A stretch of 64,000 nucleotides of DNA from Rugamonas fusca (GTDB lineage Bacteria; Pseudomonadota; Gammaproteobacteria; Burkholderiales; Burkholderiaceae_D): assembly GCF_014042365.1 (NCBI RefSeq), contig NZ_JACEZS010000006.1, forward strand, positions 162,851-226,850. The letters are read 5' to 3'. The notes beneath the pieces were generated by a model. That model was not told the origin of the DNA. It saw nothing but the letters and a program-made list of their open reading frames with translations, and did not search any database. The translations under genes and the position numbers were made by a program. Below, piece after piece: positions 1 through 8,487 of this stretch. Every line of letters starts with the position of its first letter. Position 1 is the first letter of the stretch.

Positions 1-111
1 GAAGGCGCGGCGTTCGACCGCGCCTGCATGAACCGCCTGCTGGACCTGGCCCAGGGCGGCATCGCGGACCTGATCAGGATGCAGAAGCAGGCGCTGGGCC
101 TGGCGGACTGA
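1..111 (+). CDS. rph: Ribonuclease PH, C-terminal end (partial)
   Basis: Only the last 36 codons are in the window; the gene begins before base 1. The tail reads [20 protein letters not shown] and then ends with an Ile-Ala-Asp-Leu stretch, which matches the C-terminal helix of RNase PH, the phosphorolytic 3' exonuclease that trims tRNA precursors. The TGA stop is at 109-111. In many betaproteobacteria rph is followed directly by rdgB and hemW; here two other genes intervene (74-2164). Its last 38 bases overlap the 3' end of the convergent LysR gene. Identification rests on a short tail plus gene order, so it is good but not certain. Confidence 0.75.
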   Translation, partial: EGAAFDRACMNRLLDLAQGGIADLIRMQKQALGLAD

Positions 112-1042
112 CGCCACCCGCGCCACCCATCCTCCGCTGGAGGAAGTCGACAAAGGCGACCGTCTTCAGCGCCAGAAAATCGCGCGCCGGATAGACGGCG
201 TAGCTGGCCGGCGCCGGCGGCACCCGGTAATCGGCCAGCACCGGCACCAGTTCGCCGCGCGCCAGCTCCTCGCGCGCCAGCACCTGCGGGATGCGCAGGA
301 TGCCGGCGCCGGCCGCGGCGGCCGTCACCAGCGAGCCGCCATCGTTGACCTGCAATGGGCCATCGACCCTCACCACATACGGCCCTTCGTCGCCGATAAA
401 CGTCCACTCGTCGTAGACCTTGCCACCGTTGGTGTAGACCAGGCAGGCGTGCCCGCGCAGATCCTGCGGCGTGGCCGGCGTGCCGGCGCGCGCCAGGTAG
501 GCGGGGGCTGCCACCATGACCGTCACGTTATCGGCCAGCTTGCGCGCCACCAGCGTGGAATCGACCAGGTTGGAGGTGCGGATGGCCACGTCGATCTGGT
601 CCTCGATCAGGTCCACCAGCCGGTCTTCCAGTTGCAGCGACACCTTCACTTGCGGATACAGGGCCGCGAATTCGGCCAGCAGCGGCACCAGCGGACGGCG
701 CCCGGCGATCGAGCACGACACGCGCAGCAGGCCGCGCACCTGCTGCTGGTACTGGTCGGTGATGTCAGCGATGCGTTCCAGCGCCTGTTCGATCTGCTGC
801 GCCTGTTGCAGCACCAGCGCGCCGATCTCCGTCAGCGCCAGGCGCCGGGTGGAGCGCTGGATCAGGCGCGCGCCCAGTTCCAGTTCCAGCCGCGCCAGCT
901 GGCGCGACACGACGGACTTGCCGCAGCCAAGCTGGGTCGCGGCCGCGCTGATGCTGCCGGCCCGCACGATGGCGGCGAAAATGGCCAGCCGCTGCGAATG
1001 GAGGGCGGGAGCGTGCAACGGTGTGGAGGGGATTGTCGCCAT
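74..1042 (-). CDS. LysR-family transcriptional regulator
   Basis: The 322-residue protein has a LysR-type winged helix-turn-helix at about residues 16-75 ([20 protein letters not shown], then a [10 protein letters not shown] recognition helix) followed by a periplasmic-binding-like effector domain from about residue 100. Length is a little above the usual 300; the extra C-terminal Gly/Pro/Ser-rich tail is written on the strand opposite the rph 3' end, as expected if the gene now reads into older DNA. It is divergent from the CurA-like reductase at 1151 with a 27-base palindrome between them, so it most likely controls that gene and itself. The effector is unknown. Confidence 0.88.
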   Translation of the reverse strand: MATIPSTPLHAPALHSQRLAIFAAIVRAGSISAAATQLGCGKSVVSRQLARLELELGARLIQRSTRRLALTEIGALVLQQAQQIEQALERIADITDQYQQQVRGLLRVSCSIAGRRPLVPLLAEFAALYPQVKVSLQLEDRLVDLIEDQIDVAIRTSNLVDSTLVARKLADNVTVMVAAPAYLARAGTPATPQDLRGHACLVYTNGGKVYDEWTFIGDEGPYVVRVDGPLQVNDGGSLVTAAAAGAGILRIPQVLAREELARGELVPVLADYRVPPAPASYAVYPARDFLALKTVAFVDFLQRRMGGAGGVSPPGPAPASAS

Positions 1043-1057
1043 ATGGGCAACAATGTA

Positions 1058-1084
1058 ATGCTTAATTGATGACTAATCAAGCAT
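1058..1084. promoter_or_regulatory. Probable LysR operator between divergent genes
   Basis: Arms ATGCTT (1058-1063) and AAGCAT (1079-1084) are perfectly complementary, and the inner bases ATT/AAT also pair, giving 10 of 13 symmetric positions with a T-N11-A type core. It lies in the 108-bp gap between the divergent LysR and reductase genes, the classic position for a LysR regulator binding site. AT-rich bases around it could also hold both promoters. Confidence 0.6.
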
Positions 1085-1150
1085 CTCGCCACGTCCTATA
1101 CTGCTGTTCGTTACCCGCCTTTATCCACCTTTTCGCGAGCGCAGACCACC

Positions 1151-2164
1151 ATGTCCACCACCAATCACCAATTCCTGCTGGCCCGCCGTCCCCTGGGCGC
1201 CGTCCAGCGCAGCGATTTCGAGTACGCCGCCGTGCCCGTGCCGGCGCTGGCCGAGGGCGAACTGCTGATCAAGCTGGAATACATCTCGCTCGATCCGGCC
1301 ATGCGTGGCTGGATGAACGCCAGCGAGGATTCGTATATCCCGCCGGTGGCGATTGGTGAAGTGATGCGCGCCATCGCCGTGGGCCAGGTGGTCGAGTCGC
1401 GCCATGCGGGCTTCGCGGCCGGCGATTACGTCAACGGCCTGCTGGGTGTGCAGGAATATGCCGTCTCGCGCGGCCAGGGCCTGACCAAGGTCGATCCCAA
1501 GCTGGCGCCGCTGCCGCTGTACCTGGGCGCGCTGGGCATGCCAGGCCTGACCGCTTATTTCGGCCTGCTCGATGTGGGCCAGCCCAAGGCCGGCGAAACG
1601 GTGGTGGTCTCCGGCGCGGCTGGCGCGGTGGGCGCCGTGGTGGGGCAGATCGCCAAGATCAAGGGCGCGCGCGTGGTCGGCATCGCCGGCGGCGCGGACA
1701 AGTGCCGCTACCTGGTCGACGTGCTGGGTTTCGACGCGGCCATCGACTACAAGAACGAAAACGTGGCGCAGGCGCTGCGCGAGCACTGCCCGCAGGGCGT
1801 GGACGTGTATTTCGATAACGTGGGCGGCGAGATCCTGGACGCGGTGCTGAACCGGCTGGCGCTCAACGCGCGCATCGTGATCTGCGGCGCCATCTCGCAG
1901 TACAACAACACCACGCCCGTGCGCGGCCCGGCCAACTACCTGCAATTGCTGGTCAAGCGCGCCACGATGAAGGGTGTGATGGTGGCGGACTACTATCCAC
2001 GCGCGATGGAGGCCATCGTCGCCATGGGCGGCTGGATCAGGGAAGGCAAGCTGAAAACCCGCGAGGACGTGGTGCAGGGCCTGGATACCTTCCCCGAAAC
2101 GTTCCAGAAGCTGTTTGACGGCAGTAACAACGGCAAGCTGGTGCTGCAGGTGGCGCGCGGCTGA
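1151..2164 (+). CDS. NADP-dependent oxidoreductase, CurA/MDR type
   Basis: The 337-residue protein belongs to the zinc-independent medium-chain dehydrogenase/reductase superfamily, closest by eye to CurA/YncB and leukotriene B4 dehydrogenase-like reductases that reduce activated carbon-carbon double bonds with NADPH. The N-terminal segment with SLDPAMRGWMN is characteristic, and the nucleotide-binding turn GAAGAVGAVVGQIAK sits near residue 153 at the start of the Rossmann domain. No zinc-ligand cysteine cluster is seen. It is divergent from a LysR gene, which probably regulates it; such pairs often respond to electrophiles, but the substrate cannot be read from sequence. A GC-rich hairpin follows the stop. 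Confidence 0.87.
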   Translation: MSTTNHQFLLARRPLGAVQRSDFEYAAVPVPALAEGELLIKLEYISLDPAMRGWMNASEDSYIPPVAIGEVMRAIAVGQVVESRHAGFAAGDYVNGLLGVQEYAVSRGQGLTKVDPKLAPLPLYLGALGMPGLTAYFGLLDVGQPKAGETVVVSGAAGAVGAVVGQIAKIKGARVVGIAGGADKCRYLVDVLGFDAAIDYKNENVAQALREHCPQGVDVYFDNVGGEILDAVLNRLALNARIVICGAISQYNNTTPVRGPANYLQLLVKRATMKGVMVADYYPRAMEAIVAMGGWIREGKLKTREDVVQGLDTFPETFQKLFDGSNNGKLVLQVARG

Positions 2165-2181
2165 CCTTGGCCCGTGGCCAT

Positions 2182-2206
2182 GACGCCGGCTGGCGAGGCC
2201 GGCGTC
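2182..2206 (+). terminator. Hairpin after the CurA-like gene
   Basis: GACGCCGGC (2182-2190) and GCCGGCGTC (2198-2206) form a perfect 9-bp stem with a 7-base loop, 18 bases after the reductase stop codon. The downstream sequence is only mildly T-rich, so termination may be weak. Confidence 0.5.
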
Positions 2207-2285
2207 GTCGTTGGCGTTTGGGTTTACAATGGCGGCACTTCCAGCCCCGCGTGCGGGGCGCATTGCCACTCTAGCCAGATTACAC

Positions 2286-2870
2286 ATGACCCAACGTCTC
2301 ATCCTTGCCTCCAACAATGCGGGCAAGCTCAAGGAATTTAACGAACTGCTGTCCACCGTCGGTTTCTCCGTGCACGCGCAGGGCGAATACAACGTGCCCG
2401 AAGCGGAGGAACCGCACATCACCTTCGTCGAGAACGCGCTGGAAAAGGCGCGCCATGCAGCGCGCCTGACCGGCTTGCCGGCGCTGGCCGACGACTCCGG
2501 CGTGTGCGTGAACGCGCTGGGCGGCGCGCCGGGCGTGTACTCGGCGCGCTACGCGGGCGAGCCCAAGTCCGACGCCGCCAACAGCGCCAAGCTGATCGCC
2601 GACCTGGCGCAGCATGCCGACAAGTCGGCCTATTACTATTGCGTGCTGGTCTACGTGCGCCATGCCGACGATCCGCAGCCCGTGATCGCGGAAGGCCGCT
2701 GGAACGGCGAAATGATCGCCGAGCCGCGCGGCCATGGCGGCTTTGGCTACGATCCCCACTTCTACATCGCGTCGCTGGGCAAATGCGCGGCCGAACTGAC
2801 GTCGGACGAGAAGAACGCGCTGTCCCACCGTGGCCAGGCGCTGCGTGCACTGGTCGAAAAGCTGCGATGA
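2286..2870 (+). CDS. rdgB: XTP/dITP diphosphatase (RdgB/HAM1)
   Basis: A 194-residue house-cleaning enzyme that hydrolyses ITP, dITP and XTP to the monophosphate and keeps deaminated purines out of DNA and RNA. The N-terminal LILASNNAGKLKEF motif, the central ALADDSG (Asp69/Asp70, metal and catalytic region) followed by GAPGVYSARYAG, and the C-terminal LSHRGQAL motif are all intact. I start it at ATG 2286 because the upstream in-frame extension lacks family similarity. It overlaps the next gene by four bases (ATGA at 2867-2870), so rdgB and hemW are translationally coupled. Confidence 0.95.
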   Translation: MTQRLILASNNAGKLKEFNELLSTVGFSVHAQGEYNVPEAEEPHITFVENALEKARHAARLTGLPALADDSGVCVNALGGAPGVYSARYAGEPKSDAANSAKLIADLAQHADKSAYYYCVLVYVRHADDPQPVIAEGRWNGEMIAEPRGHGGFGYDPHFYIASLGKCAAELTSDEKNALSHRGQALRALVEKLR

Positions 2871-4114
2871 TCCCGATCAAAGTCGCGGGCGCGCCCGCCA
2901 AGCCAGCCATGGCCACGTCCGATGCGGCCGGCGCCGCCGTCAAGTACCTGCAGCCGGGCGCCCTGAACCTGCAGGCGCTGCCGCCGCTGTCGCTGTACGT
3001 GCACTTCCCGTGGTGCGTGCGCAAGTGCCCGTATTGCGACTTCAACTCGCACGAGGCCAAGGGCGGCGATTTCCCGGAACAGGAATACCTGGACGCGCTG
3101 CGCGCCGACCTGGAAATGGCGCTGCCGCTGATCTGGGGCAGAAAGATTTATACCGTTTTCATCGGCGGCGGCACGCCCAGCCTGCTGTCGGCGGCGGGGC
3201 TGGACCGGCTGCTGTCGGACCTGCGTACGCTGCTGCCTCTGGATGGCGATGCGGAAATCACGATGGAGGCCAACCCCGGCACGTTCGAGGCCGAGAAGTT
3301 CCGCTCCTATCGCGCCAGCGGCATCAACCGCCTGTCGATCGGTATCCAGAGCTTCGACGCGGGCCACTTGAAGGCGCTGGGCCGCATCCATGATGGCGAC
3401 GAGGCGCGCCGCGCGGTGGAAATCGCGCAGGCCAATTTCGACAACTTCAACCTCGACCTGATGTACGCGCTGCCGTCGCAGACGCTGGCGCAGGCGCGGC
3501 TGGATGTGGAGACGGCCATGTCGTTCAAGCCGCCGCACCTGTCGCTGTACCATCTGACGATGGAGCCCAACACGGTGTTCGCCAAGTACCCGCCCACGCT
3601 GCCCGACGACGACGCCAGCGCCGATATGCAGGACATGATCGCGGAGCTGACGGCGGCCAACGGCTACGGCCAGTACGAAGTGTCGGCCTACGCCCAGCCG
3701 GGCCGGCAGGCGCGCCACAACCTGAACTACTGGGAGTTCGGCGACTACCTGGGCATCGGCGCGGGCGCCCACTCCAAGCTGTCGTTCCCCCATCGGGTGC
3801 TGCGCCAGGCCCGCTACAAGCAGCCGAAAAGCTACATGGAGCAGGTGCGTAACGGCACCCCGGTGCAGGAGGAATTCGAGATCGCGCGCGAGGACATGGG
3901 TTTCGAATTCATGCTCAACACGTTGCGGCTGCACGGCGGCTTCCCGCCCAACCTGTTCGCCGAGCGCACCGGCATGAGCCTGAACGCGATCGACAAGACG
4001 CTCAACGCGGCCGAGGCCAAGGGCTTGCTGTACCGCGACCACCTGGTGATTCGCCCGACGGAACTGGGGCAGCGCTTCCTGAACGATTTGCAGGAGATGT
4101 TCCTGCGGGCGTGA
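2867..4114 (+). CDS. hemW: Radical SAM heme chaperone HemW
   Basis: The 415-residue protein carries the radical SAM cluster motif CVRKCPYCDF (Cys50, Cys54, Cys57) and the GGGTPS motif that follows it, as in HemW (formerly annotated as oxygen-independent coproporphyrinogen oxidase). HemW binds heme and helps insert it into respiratory enzymes. The start ATG at 2867 overlaps the rdgB stop. An N-terminal stretch of about 35 residues before the core is Ala/Pro-rich and probably disordered. The gene ends 11 bases from the convergent copD gene, leaving little room for a terminator. Confidence 0.92.
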   Translation: MIPIKVAGAPAKPAMATSDAAGAAVKYLQPGALNLQALPPLSLYVHFPWCVRKCPYCDFNSHEAKGGDFPEQEYLDALRADLEMALPLIWGRKIYTVFIGGGTPSLLSAAGLDRLLSDLRTLLPLDGDAEITMEANPGTFEAEKFRSYRASGINRLSIGIQSFDAGHLKALGRIHDGDEARRAVEIAQANFDNFNLDLMYALPSQTLAQARLDVETAMSFKPPHLSLYHLTMEPNTVFAKYPPTLPDDDASADMQDMIAELTAANGYGQYEVSAYAQPGRQARHNLNYWEFGDYLGIGAGAHSKLSFPHRVLRQARYKQPKSYMEQVRNGTPVQEEFEIAREDMGFEFMLNTLRLHGGFPPNLFAERTGMSLNAIDKTLNAAEAKGLLYRDHLVIRPTELGQRFLNDLQEMFLRA

Positions 4115-4125
4115 GTCTGCCGGGG

Positions 4126-5034
4126 TCACTGCGCGGCTGGCGGCTGCAGCGATACCAGTATCGACGCGGCCAGCAAGGTTGCCAGCAAGACCACGCTTTC
4201 CAGCCGCAGCACGGCGCGAACCCGCACTAGTCCTCGGTGCGACCGGCTGGCGGCGGGCAGCCCGATCACCTTGTTGTAGCCGCCCAGTGCGATGGCGGCC
4301 AGTACCAGCGCCATTTTGGCCAGCAGGATCGCGCCGTACCCTGTGTGCAGCAGGTGATCCGGCGTCCCCACCCGGCGCCAGGCGCTGTACACGCCCGTGA
4401 CGACGATGGCCATCACCGCGGCCATGGCCGCGTGCGACATGCGGCACAGGTAGGTGTCTTGCGCGCCGATTTCGCCGGCGCTGCAGCGCGCATCATCGAG
4501 CGAGAACCACGCCGAGAGCAGCACCACGCCCAGCCAGACGCCGATGGCCGCATAGTGGATGGCTTCCGCCGCCAACGCCACGGACCAATAGCCTTCCTCG
4601 CCGGCGTGCCCCATCGATGCGCGCGTCAGTGCAAATAAGCCCAACGCCAGCAGGACGCCGACGTCGCCGGTACGGCGGCTCAGGCCAGTCCTGCCAGTCC
4701 ACCGAAGCACCAGCAGCGCCACCATCGCCGCGATGGTGACGCAGCCGGCGCGGCCATAGTCCGTGCCGGTCAACATCTGCCAGAACATCGGGCACGCTTC
4801 GCGCAGGCCGACGTCGCCCATGATCGCGGTGGCGGCCAGCAGACCCACCGCACCGCTGACAACGCCCAATCCTGCGGCCATCCTGTCCAGCCGGCGCAGC
4901 GCGGGCTCGAAGTCACGCCGGCTGGCGCCGTCGGCGCGCATCCAGCGGCGCGCGCACCAGGCGCCAAGCAGCCAGGCGAAGCTGGCATTGAGCAGGAACG
5001 TTGAAGCGAGCTGCAGCAGCGAGACCGCATCCAC
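4126..5034 (-). CDS. copD: Copper resistance protein CopD
   Basis: A 302-residue polytopic inner-membrane protein with about eight hydrophobic segments, matching the CopD family thought to move copper between periplasm and cytoplasm together with CopC. The start is GTG at 5034, immediately after the copC TGA (5035-5037) with no gap, so the two are almost surely translated from one message. His and Met residues are scattered in the loops (for example the SMGHAGEEGYWS segment). Neither copA nor copB is adjacent. CopD assignment is by topology, composition and its copC partner. Confidence 0.88.
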   Translation of the reverse strand: MDAVSLLQLASTFLLNASFAWLLGAWCARRWMRADGASRRDFEPALRRLDRMAAGLGVVSGAVGLLAATAIMGDVGLREACPMFWQMLTGTDYGRAGCVTIAAMVALLVLRWTGRTGLSRRTGDVGVLLALGLFALTRASMGHAGEEGYWSVALAAEAIHYAAIGVWLGVVLLSAWFSLDDARCSAGEIGAQDTYLCRMSHAAMAAVMAIVVTGVYSAWRRVGTPDHLLHTGYGAILLAKMALVLAAIALGGYNKVIGLPAASRSHRGLVRVRAVLRLESVVLLATLLAASILVSLQPPAAQ

Positions 5035-5403
5035 TCACTTCACCGTGAATTTGAAATCGCCCTTGCGGCGGTGGCCATCGTGGCCGGCCACCGCCCAGTT
5101 GACCGTGTAGGTGCCCGAAGCCAGCGCTGGCACTGTTAGCCGCAGGATGGCCGGGTTGGCCGTATCGGGTTTGGCCTTGTCGGTCGCGACAGTTTTGCCC
5201 TGGCCGTCAGTTACGGTGATGCTGCTGAAGGCAGGTTCGACCTTTTCGCTAAACGTGAGCGCCACTTCGTTCGGCGCGGCGTCGACGGTGGCGCCAGCCG
5301 CCGGGTTGGAACTCTTCAGGCTCGCGTGCGCGGCCGCGTACGGACTGGCCAGCGTGGCGGCAGCCATGGCGGCGATGACCATGACGGTGCGTAGTGCTTT
5401 CAT
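5035..5403 (-). CDS. copC: Periplasmic copper-binding protein CopC
   Basis: The 122-residue precursor has a signal peptide (MKALRTVMVIAAMAAATLAS, cut near AAAHA) leaving an N-terminal His, followed by a small beta-sandwich. The mature N-terminal HASL and the C-terminal GHDGHRRKGDF motif are the Cu(II) ligands typical of the CopC fold; the Met-rich Cu(I) loop of plasmid CopC proteins is absent, so it probably binds only Cu(II). It is the first gene of a copCD operon and has a CueR-type promoter just upstream (5443-5473). Confidence 0.92.
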   Translation of the reverse strand: MKALRTVMVIAAMAAATLASPYAAAHASLKSSNPAAGATVDAAPNEVALTFSEKVEPAFSSITVTDGQGKTVATDKAKPDTANPAILRLTVPALASGTYTVNWAVAGHDGHRRKGDFKFTVK

Positions 5404-5442
5404 TCTCGGCTTCCTTCTGCATGGTGTGAATCGGTGTGCGCG

Positions 5443-5473
5443 ACACTACACCTTACCACCGGCGGAAGGTCAA
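5443..5473 (-). promoter_or_regulatory. CueR-type (MerR family) copper promoter of copCD
   Basis: On the minus strand a -35 TTGACC (5468-5473) and a -10 TAGTGT (5443-5448) are separated by 19 bases, the lengthened spacer typical of MerR-family promoters. The spacer holds a 21-bp dyad with arms ACCTT (5450-5454) and AAGGT (5466-5470) and inner CC/GG, very close to the CueR operator of E. coli copA. It lies about 40 bases upstream of the copC ATG. The cueR gene itself is not in the window. Confidence 0.72.
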
Positions 5474-5499
5474 GAAATTTTCAATGGCCAGAGTAGGGC

Positions 5500-7242
5500 T
5501 CAGAATTCTTCCCAGTCCTGGTCGCCGCCGACGGTGGCCGCTTTGCGCGCGCTGGCCTTGGCCGGGGCGGGCGCAGGCACGGTGGCCAGGCGCCGGGGCG
5601 CCGCTGCCGCGACGCGCGCCGGGGCTGCCGGTGCTTTTTGCGCCGCCACCTTCACGGCGGGGGCGTGCGCCGGCGGCGCCAGCATGGCTTCGTTGCCCAG
5701 CTTGAATGAGGCGGCCACTTCGGCCAGCCGCGCCGCCTGCTCCTGCATGCTGGCCGCCGCTGCTGCCGCTTGTTCCACCAGCGCCGCGTTCTGCTGGGTC
5801 ACGTTGTCCATCTGCGTGATGGCCGTGTTGACCTGGTCGATGCCCGCGCTTTGCTCGCTGCTGGCCGAGGTGATCTCGGCCATGATGCCGGTCACGCGCT
5901 TGACGCTGGCCACCACTTCCTGCATGGTGCTGCCGGCCTGCTGCACCAGGCGCGCGCCCTGGTCCACCTGTTCCACCGAGTCGTTGATCAGGGCCTTGAT
6001 TTCCTTGGCCGCGCCGGCGCTGCGCTGGGCCAGGTTGCGCACTTCCGTCGCCACCACGGCGAAGCCGCGTCCCTGTTCGCCGGCGCGCGCCGCTTCCACG
6101 GCCGCGTTCAGGGCCAGGATGTTGGTCTGGAAGGCGATGCCGTCGATCACGCCGATGATGTCCACGATCTTCTTGGCCGACGCGTCGATGGACCCCATGG
6201 TGTCGACCACCTGGCCGACGATGGCGCCGCCTCTTTCCGCCACGTCCGACGCCGCCTTCGCCAGCACGTTGGCCTGGCGCGCGTTCTCGGCGTTCTGGCG
6301 CACGGTGGAGGTCAGTTCCTCCATCGAGGACGCCGTCTCCTCCAGCGAGCCGGCTTGCTGCTCCGTGCGCGAGGACAGGTCCTGGTTGCCGGCCGCGATC
6401 TGGGTCGAGGCGGTGGCGATGGTGTGGGTGCCTTGCTGCACCTGGCTGACCACGTGGCGCAGCGCGTCGTTCATGCCGTGCAGGGCTTTCATCAAGTCGC
6501 CGATTTCGTCGCGTGAGGTTTCGGCCTCAAATTTGGTGGTCAGGTCGCCCGTGGCGACGGTGCTGGCCACGCTCACCGCCGATTGCAGCGGCGCCGTGAT
6601 GCTGCGCGAGATCACCCACGCGGCCAGGCTGCCGACCACGATCAGCAGCACCGACAATATCGTTTGCAGCAGCGTGCCCCGGTCGTTGGCCGCCTCGATC
6701 GCCAGCGCCGTGTCGTCTATGGCCTTGCGCTGGTAGGCCAGCAGCGCCTTGACCTTGTTCTGGTAGGCTGTGGCGGCCGGCGTGAACACTTGCTGGTACA
6801 GGCGCTCCGCTTCGGCCGCGTCGCCTTTCTTGCGGGCCGCCATCACGGCGTTCTTCGATGACTGGTAGGCGTTGCGCAGCGAGATGGCCTGGTCGTACAA
6901 GGCCTTTTCTTCCGGTGTAACGAGCAGTTCCTTGATGCTGGCCAGCAGCGCGCTGCCCTGCTTGACGCTGTCGGCGATCACGTCGGCGAAGGTGACGGAC
7001 AAGGTCTCGTCCGTGCTGCGGGCGATCAGCGCCGTGCGGGCGATGGCCGAGTAGATCAGCACATACCAGTCCGACACGATGCGTTCCTTGGCCAGCGGCT
7101 TGGCCATCATCAGCTTGGTCGCCTCGGCGTTGGCGCGGGCGTCCACCAGCGCGACCGAGGTGGCGAACACGGACATCAACAACACGGCTGCGAAGCCGAT
7201 CGAGAGGCGGGTGCGGATACGCAGGTGGGACAGGAATTTCAT
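5500..7242 (-). CDS. Methyl-accepting chemotaxis protein
   Basis: A 580-residue chemoreceptor: transmembrane helix 1 at about residues 10-32, a periplasmic four-helix sensor of about 155 residues, transmembrane helix 2 near 190-212, a HAMP domain, and a long cytoplasmic coiled-coil signalling domain. The highly conserved hairpin tip ([20 protein letters not shown] and onwards) lies near residues 355-375. The C-terminus ends in DWEEF, an NWETF-like pentapeptide that tethers CheR/CheB, after a Pro/Ala-rich linker. The ligand is unknown. No other chemotaxis genes are adjacent; the gene stands alone downstream of its own promoter. Confidence 0.95.
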   Translation of the reverse strand: MKFLSHLRIRTRLSIGFAAVLLMSVFATSVALVDARANAEATKLMMAKPLAKERIVSDWYVLIYSAIARTALIARSTDETLSVTFADVIADSVKQGSALLASIKELLVTPEEKALYDQAISLRNAYQSSKNAVMAARKKGDAAEAERLYQQVFTPAATAYQNKVKALLAYQRKAIDDTALAIEAANDRGTLLQTILSVLLIVVGSLAAWVISRSITAPLQSAVSVASTVATGDLTTKFEAETSRDEIGDLMKALHGMNDALRHVVSQVQQGTHTIATASTQIAAGNQDLSSRTEQQAGSLEETASSMEELTSTVRQNAENARQANVLAKAASDVAERGGAIVGQVVDTMGSIDASAKKIVDIIGVIDGIAFQTNILALNAAVEAARAGEQGRGFAVVATEVRNLAQRSAGAAKEIKALINDSVEQVDQGARLVQQAGSTMQEVVASVKRVTGIMAEITSASSEQSAGIDQVNTAITQMDNVTQQNAALVEQAAAAAASMQEQAARLAEVAASFKLGNEAMLAPPAHAPAVKVAAQKAPAAPARVAAAAPRRLATVPAPAPAKASARKAATVGGDQDWEEF

Positions 7243-7335
7243 GGCGAATCTCCCTGAAAAGCCGGCCAGCCACGGGGGATTTTGGGGGCGGCGGCGCTGT
7301 TAGTATGCGCTCAAGCGTCGCCTTCCGGCATGAAA

Positions 7336-7363
7336 TTTTCGGTCGTGTTTGTTGCTTTTTTGA
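7336..7363 (-). promoter_or_regulatory. Weak sigma-28-like promoter candidate for the chemoreceptor
   Basis: On the minus strand TCAAAAAA (7356-7363) and ACCGAAAA (7336-7343, 6 of 8 to GCCGATAA) are separated by 12 bases, about 95 bases before the chemoreceptor start. Chemoreceptors are often flagellar-sigma dependent, but the -35 match is poor, so this is tentative. Confidence 0.25.
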
Positions 7364-7400
7364 AACAATATTTCATTGCGAAAGGACAGCGGGGCCGTCC

Positions 7401-8474
7401 TCAGAATGCCAGCGCCTGCCGCAAGTCGGGCCGTTCGCTCCAGCGCGCCAGCGCCTCGGCCATGCGTTCGCTTTCGGCGATGGCACGGCTCCAGTCCCGC
7501 GTGCGGGCCGCGTGGTCCTGGCCGTAGAACTTGAAGTCGCGCCGGTCCGGCAGTTTGCCGTTGGGGAGGCTGGCCACGAAGTCGGGGGAGGGCGAGACCA
7601 GGATCACGTTGTCCAGCGCGGCGTCGCGCGCGCGGCGCCACGGCATGGATTTATCGAGCCAGCCGGGCACGATGTGGTCGGCGAAGTGCGGGTACAGCAC
7701 CAGGCCGGGATCGCGCTGGTAGGGCAGGTGCAGGTGGTAGTCGATCAGGCCGCCGTCCCAGTAGTTGCCGTCCGGCGCGCCGGCGATGCCCGACACGGCT
7801 TGCAGCACCAGCGGAATGGAACCGGAGGCCAGCAGCGCGTCGCGCAGGTTGGCGTCGGACAGGCCGACGAAGTGGCCCGCGAAGGCGTCGAAGGGCTGGC
7901 GCAACCAGTGCGCCTCGTCGCGCCCGTCGTGAAACACCACACGTTCCATGGATGCGGCCAGACGATTGCGCGAGAGCGCGTTGCTGGCGGCGGCGCGCAG
8001 GAAGCCGGCCATTTCGCGCCAGCGTACCCCGCCCGTTGCCGCCAGCGGCCCCGTGCCGCGCACGGTGAGCACGGCCAGCCGGTGGCCGGGGTGGCTCAGC
8101 ACTTCGGCGCCGCGCCCGTCCAGCACTTCATCGAGCAGCGCGCGGCAGGTGCGGCTGACGTAGGCCGCATCCACCTTGGCCGGGTAGCGCTGCGCCGCGT
8201 ACAGGCGGGCCAGCCGGCGCTGCGCGGCCACGGGATCGTGGAACGCGGCGGCGGCCATGCGCCAGGCGCCGATCGAGGCGCCCACCAGCGCGCGCTGGCG
8301 CGGGGCCTGCGGCAGCCAGGAACCGAACAGCCAGCAGTCGATGCCGTTCAGGATCAGGCCCTTGGGGCCGCCGGCCGCGGCGGGGATGATGGCCACGTCT
8401 TCCGGCCGCAGGCCATCGGCGGCGATGCGCTCGCGCGCGCGCCGGCCCAGGCGGATGGTGATCGGTGACGTCAT
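7401..8474 (-). CDS. Patatin-like phospholipase
   Basis: The 357-residue protein has the oxyanion-hole loop GGPKG (about 35-39), the nucleophile elbow GASIGA with Ser68, and the paired catalytic Asp in a DGG motif (YWDGGLIDYH, around residue 235-240), so the Ser-Asp dyad of patatin-type lipid acyl hydrolases is complete. No signal peptide is visible, suggesting a cytoplasmic or membrane-associated enzyme. It begins 13 bases after the stop of the outer-membrane efflux gene and reads the same way, so it may be the fourth gene of the RND efflux operon. The substrate is unknown. Confidence 0.85.
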   Translation of the reverse strand: MTSPITIRLGRRARERIAADGLRPEDVAIIPAAAGGPKGLILNGIDCWLFGSWLPQAPRQRALVGASIGAWRMAAAAFHDPVAAQRRLARLYAAQRYPAKVDAAYVSRTCRALLDEVLDGRGAEVLSHPGHRLAVLTVRGTGPLAATGGVRWREMAGFLRAAASNALSRNRLAASMERVVFHDGRDEAHWLRQPFDAFAGHFVGLSDANLRDALLASGSIPLVLQAVSGIAGAPDGNYWDGGLIDYHLHLPYQRDPGLVLYPHFADHIVPGWLDKSMPWRRARDAALDNVILVSPSPDFVASLPNGKLPDRRDFKFYGQDHAARTRDWSRAIAESERMAEALARWSERPDLRQALAF

Positions 8475-8487
8475 GCGGTCTTTACAC

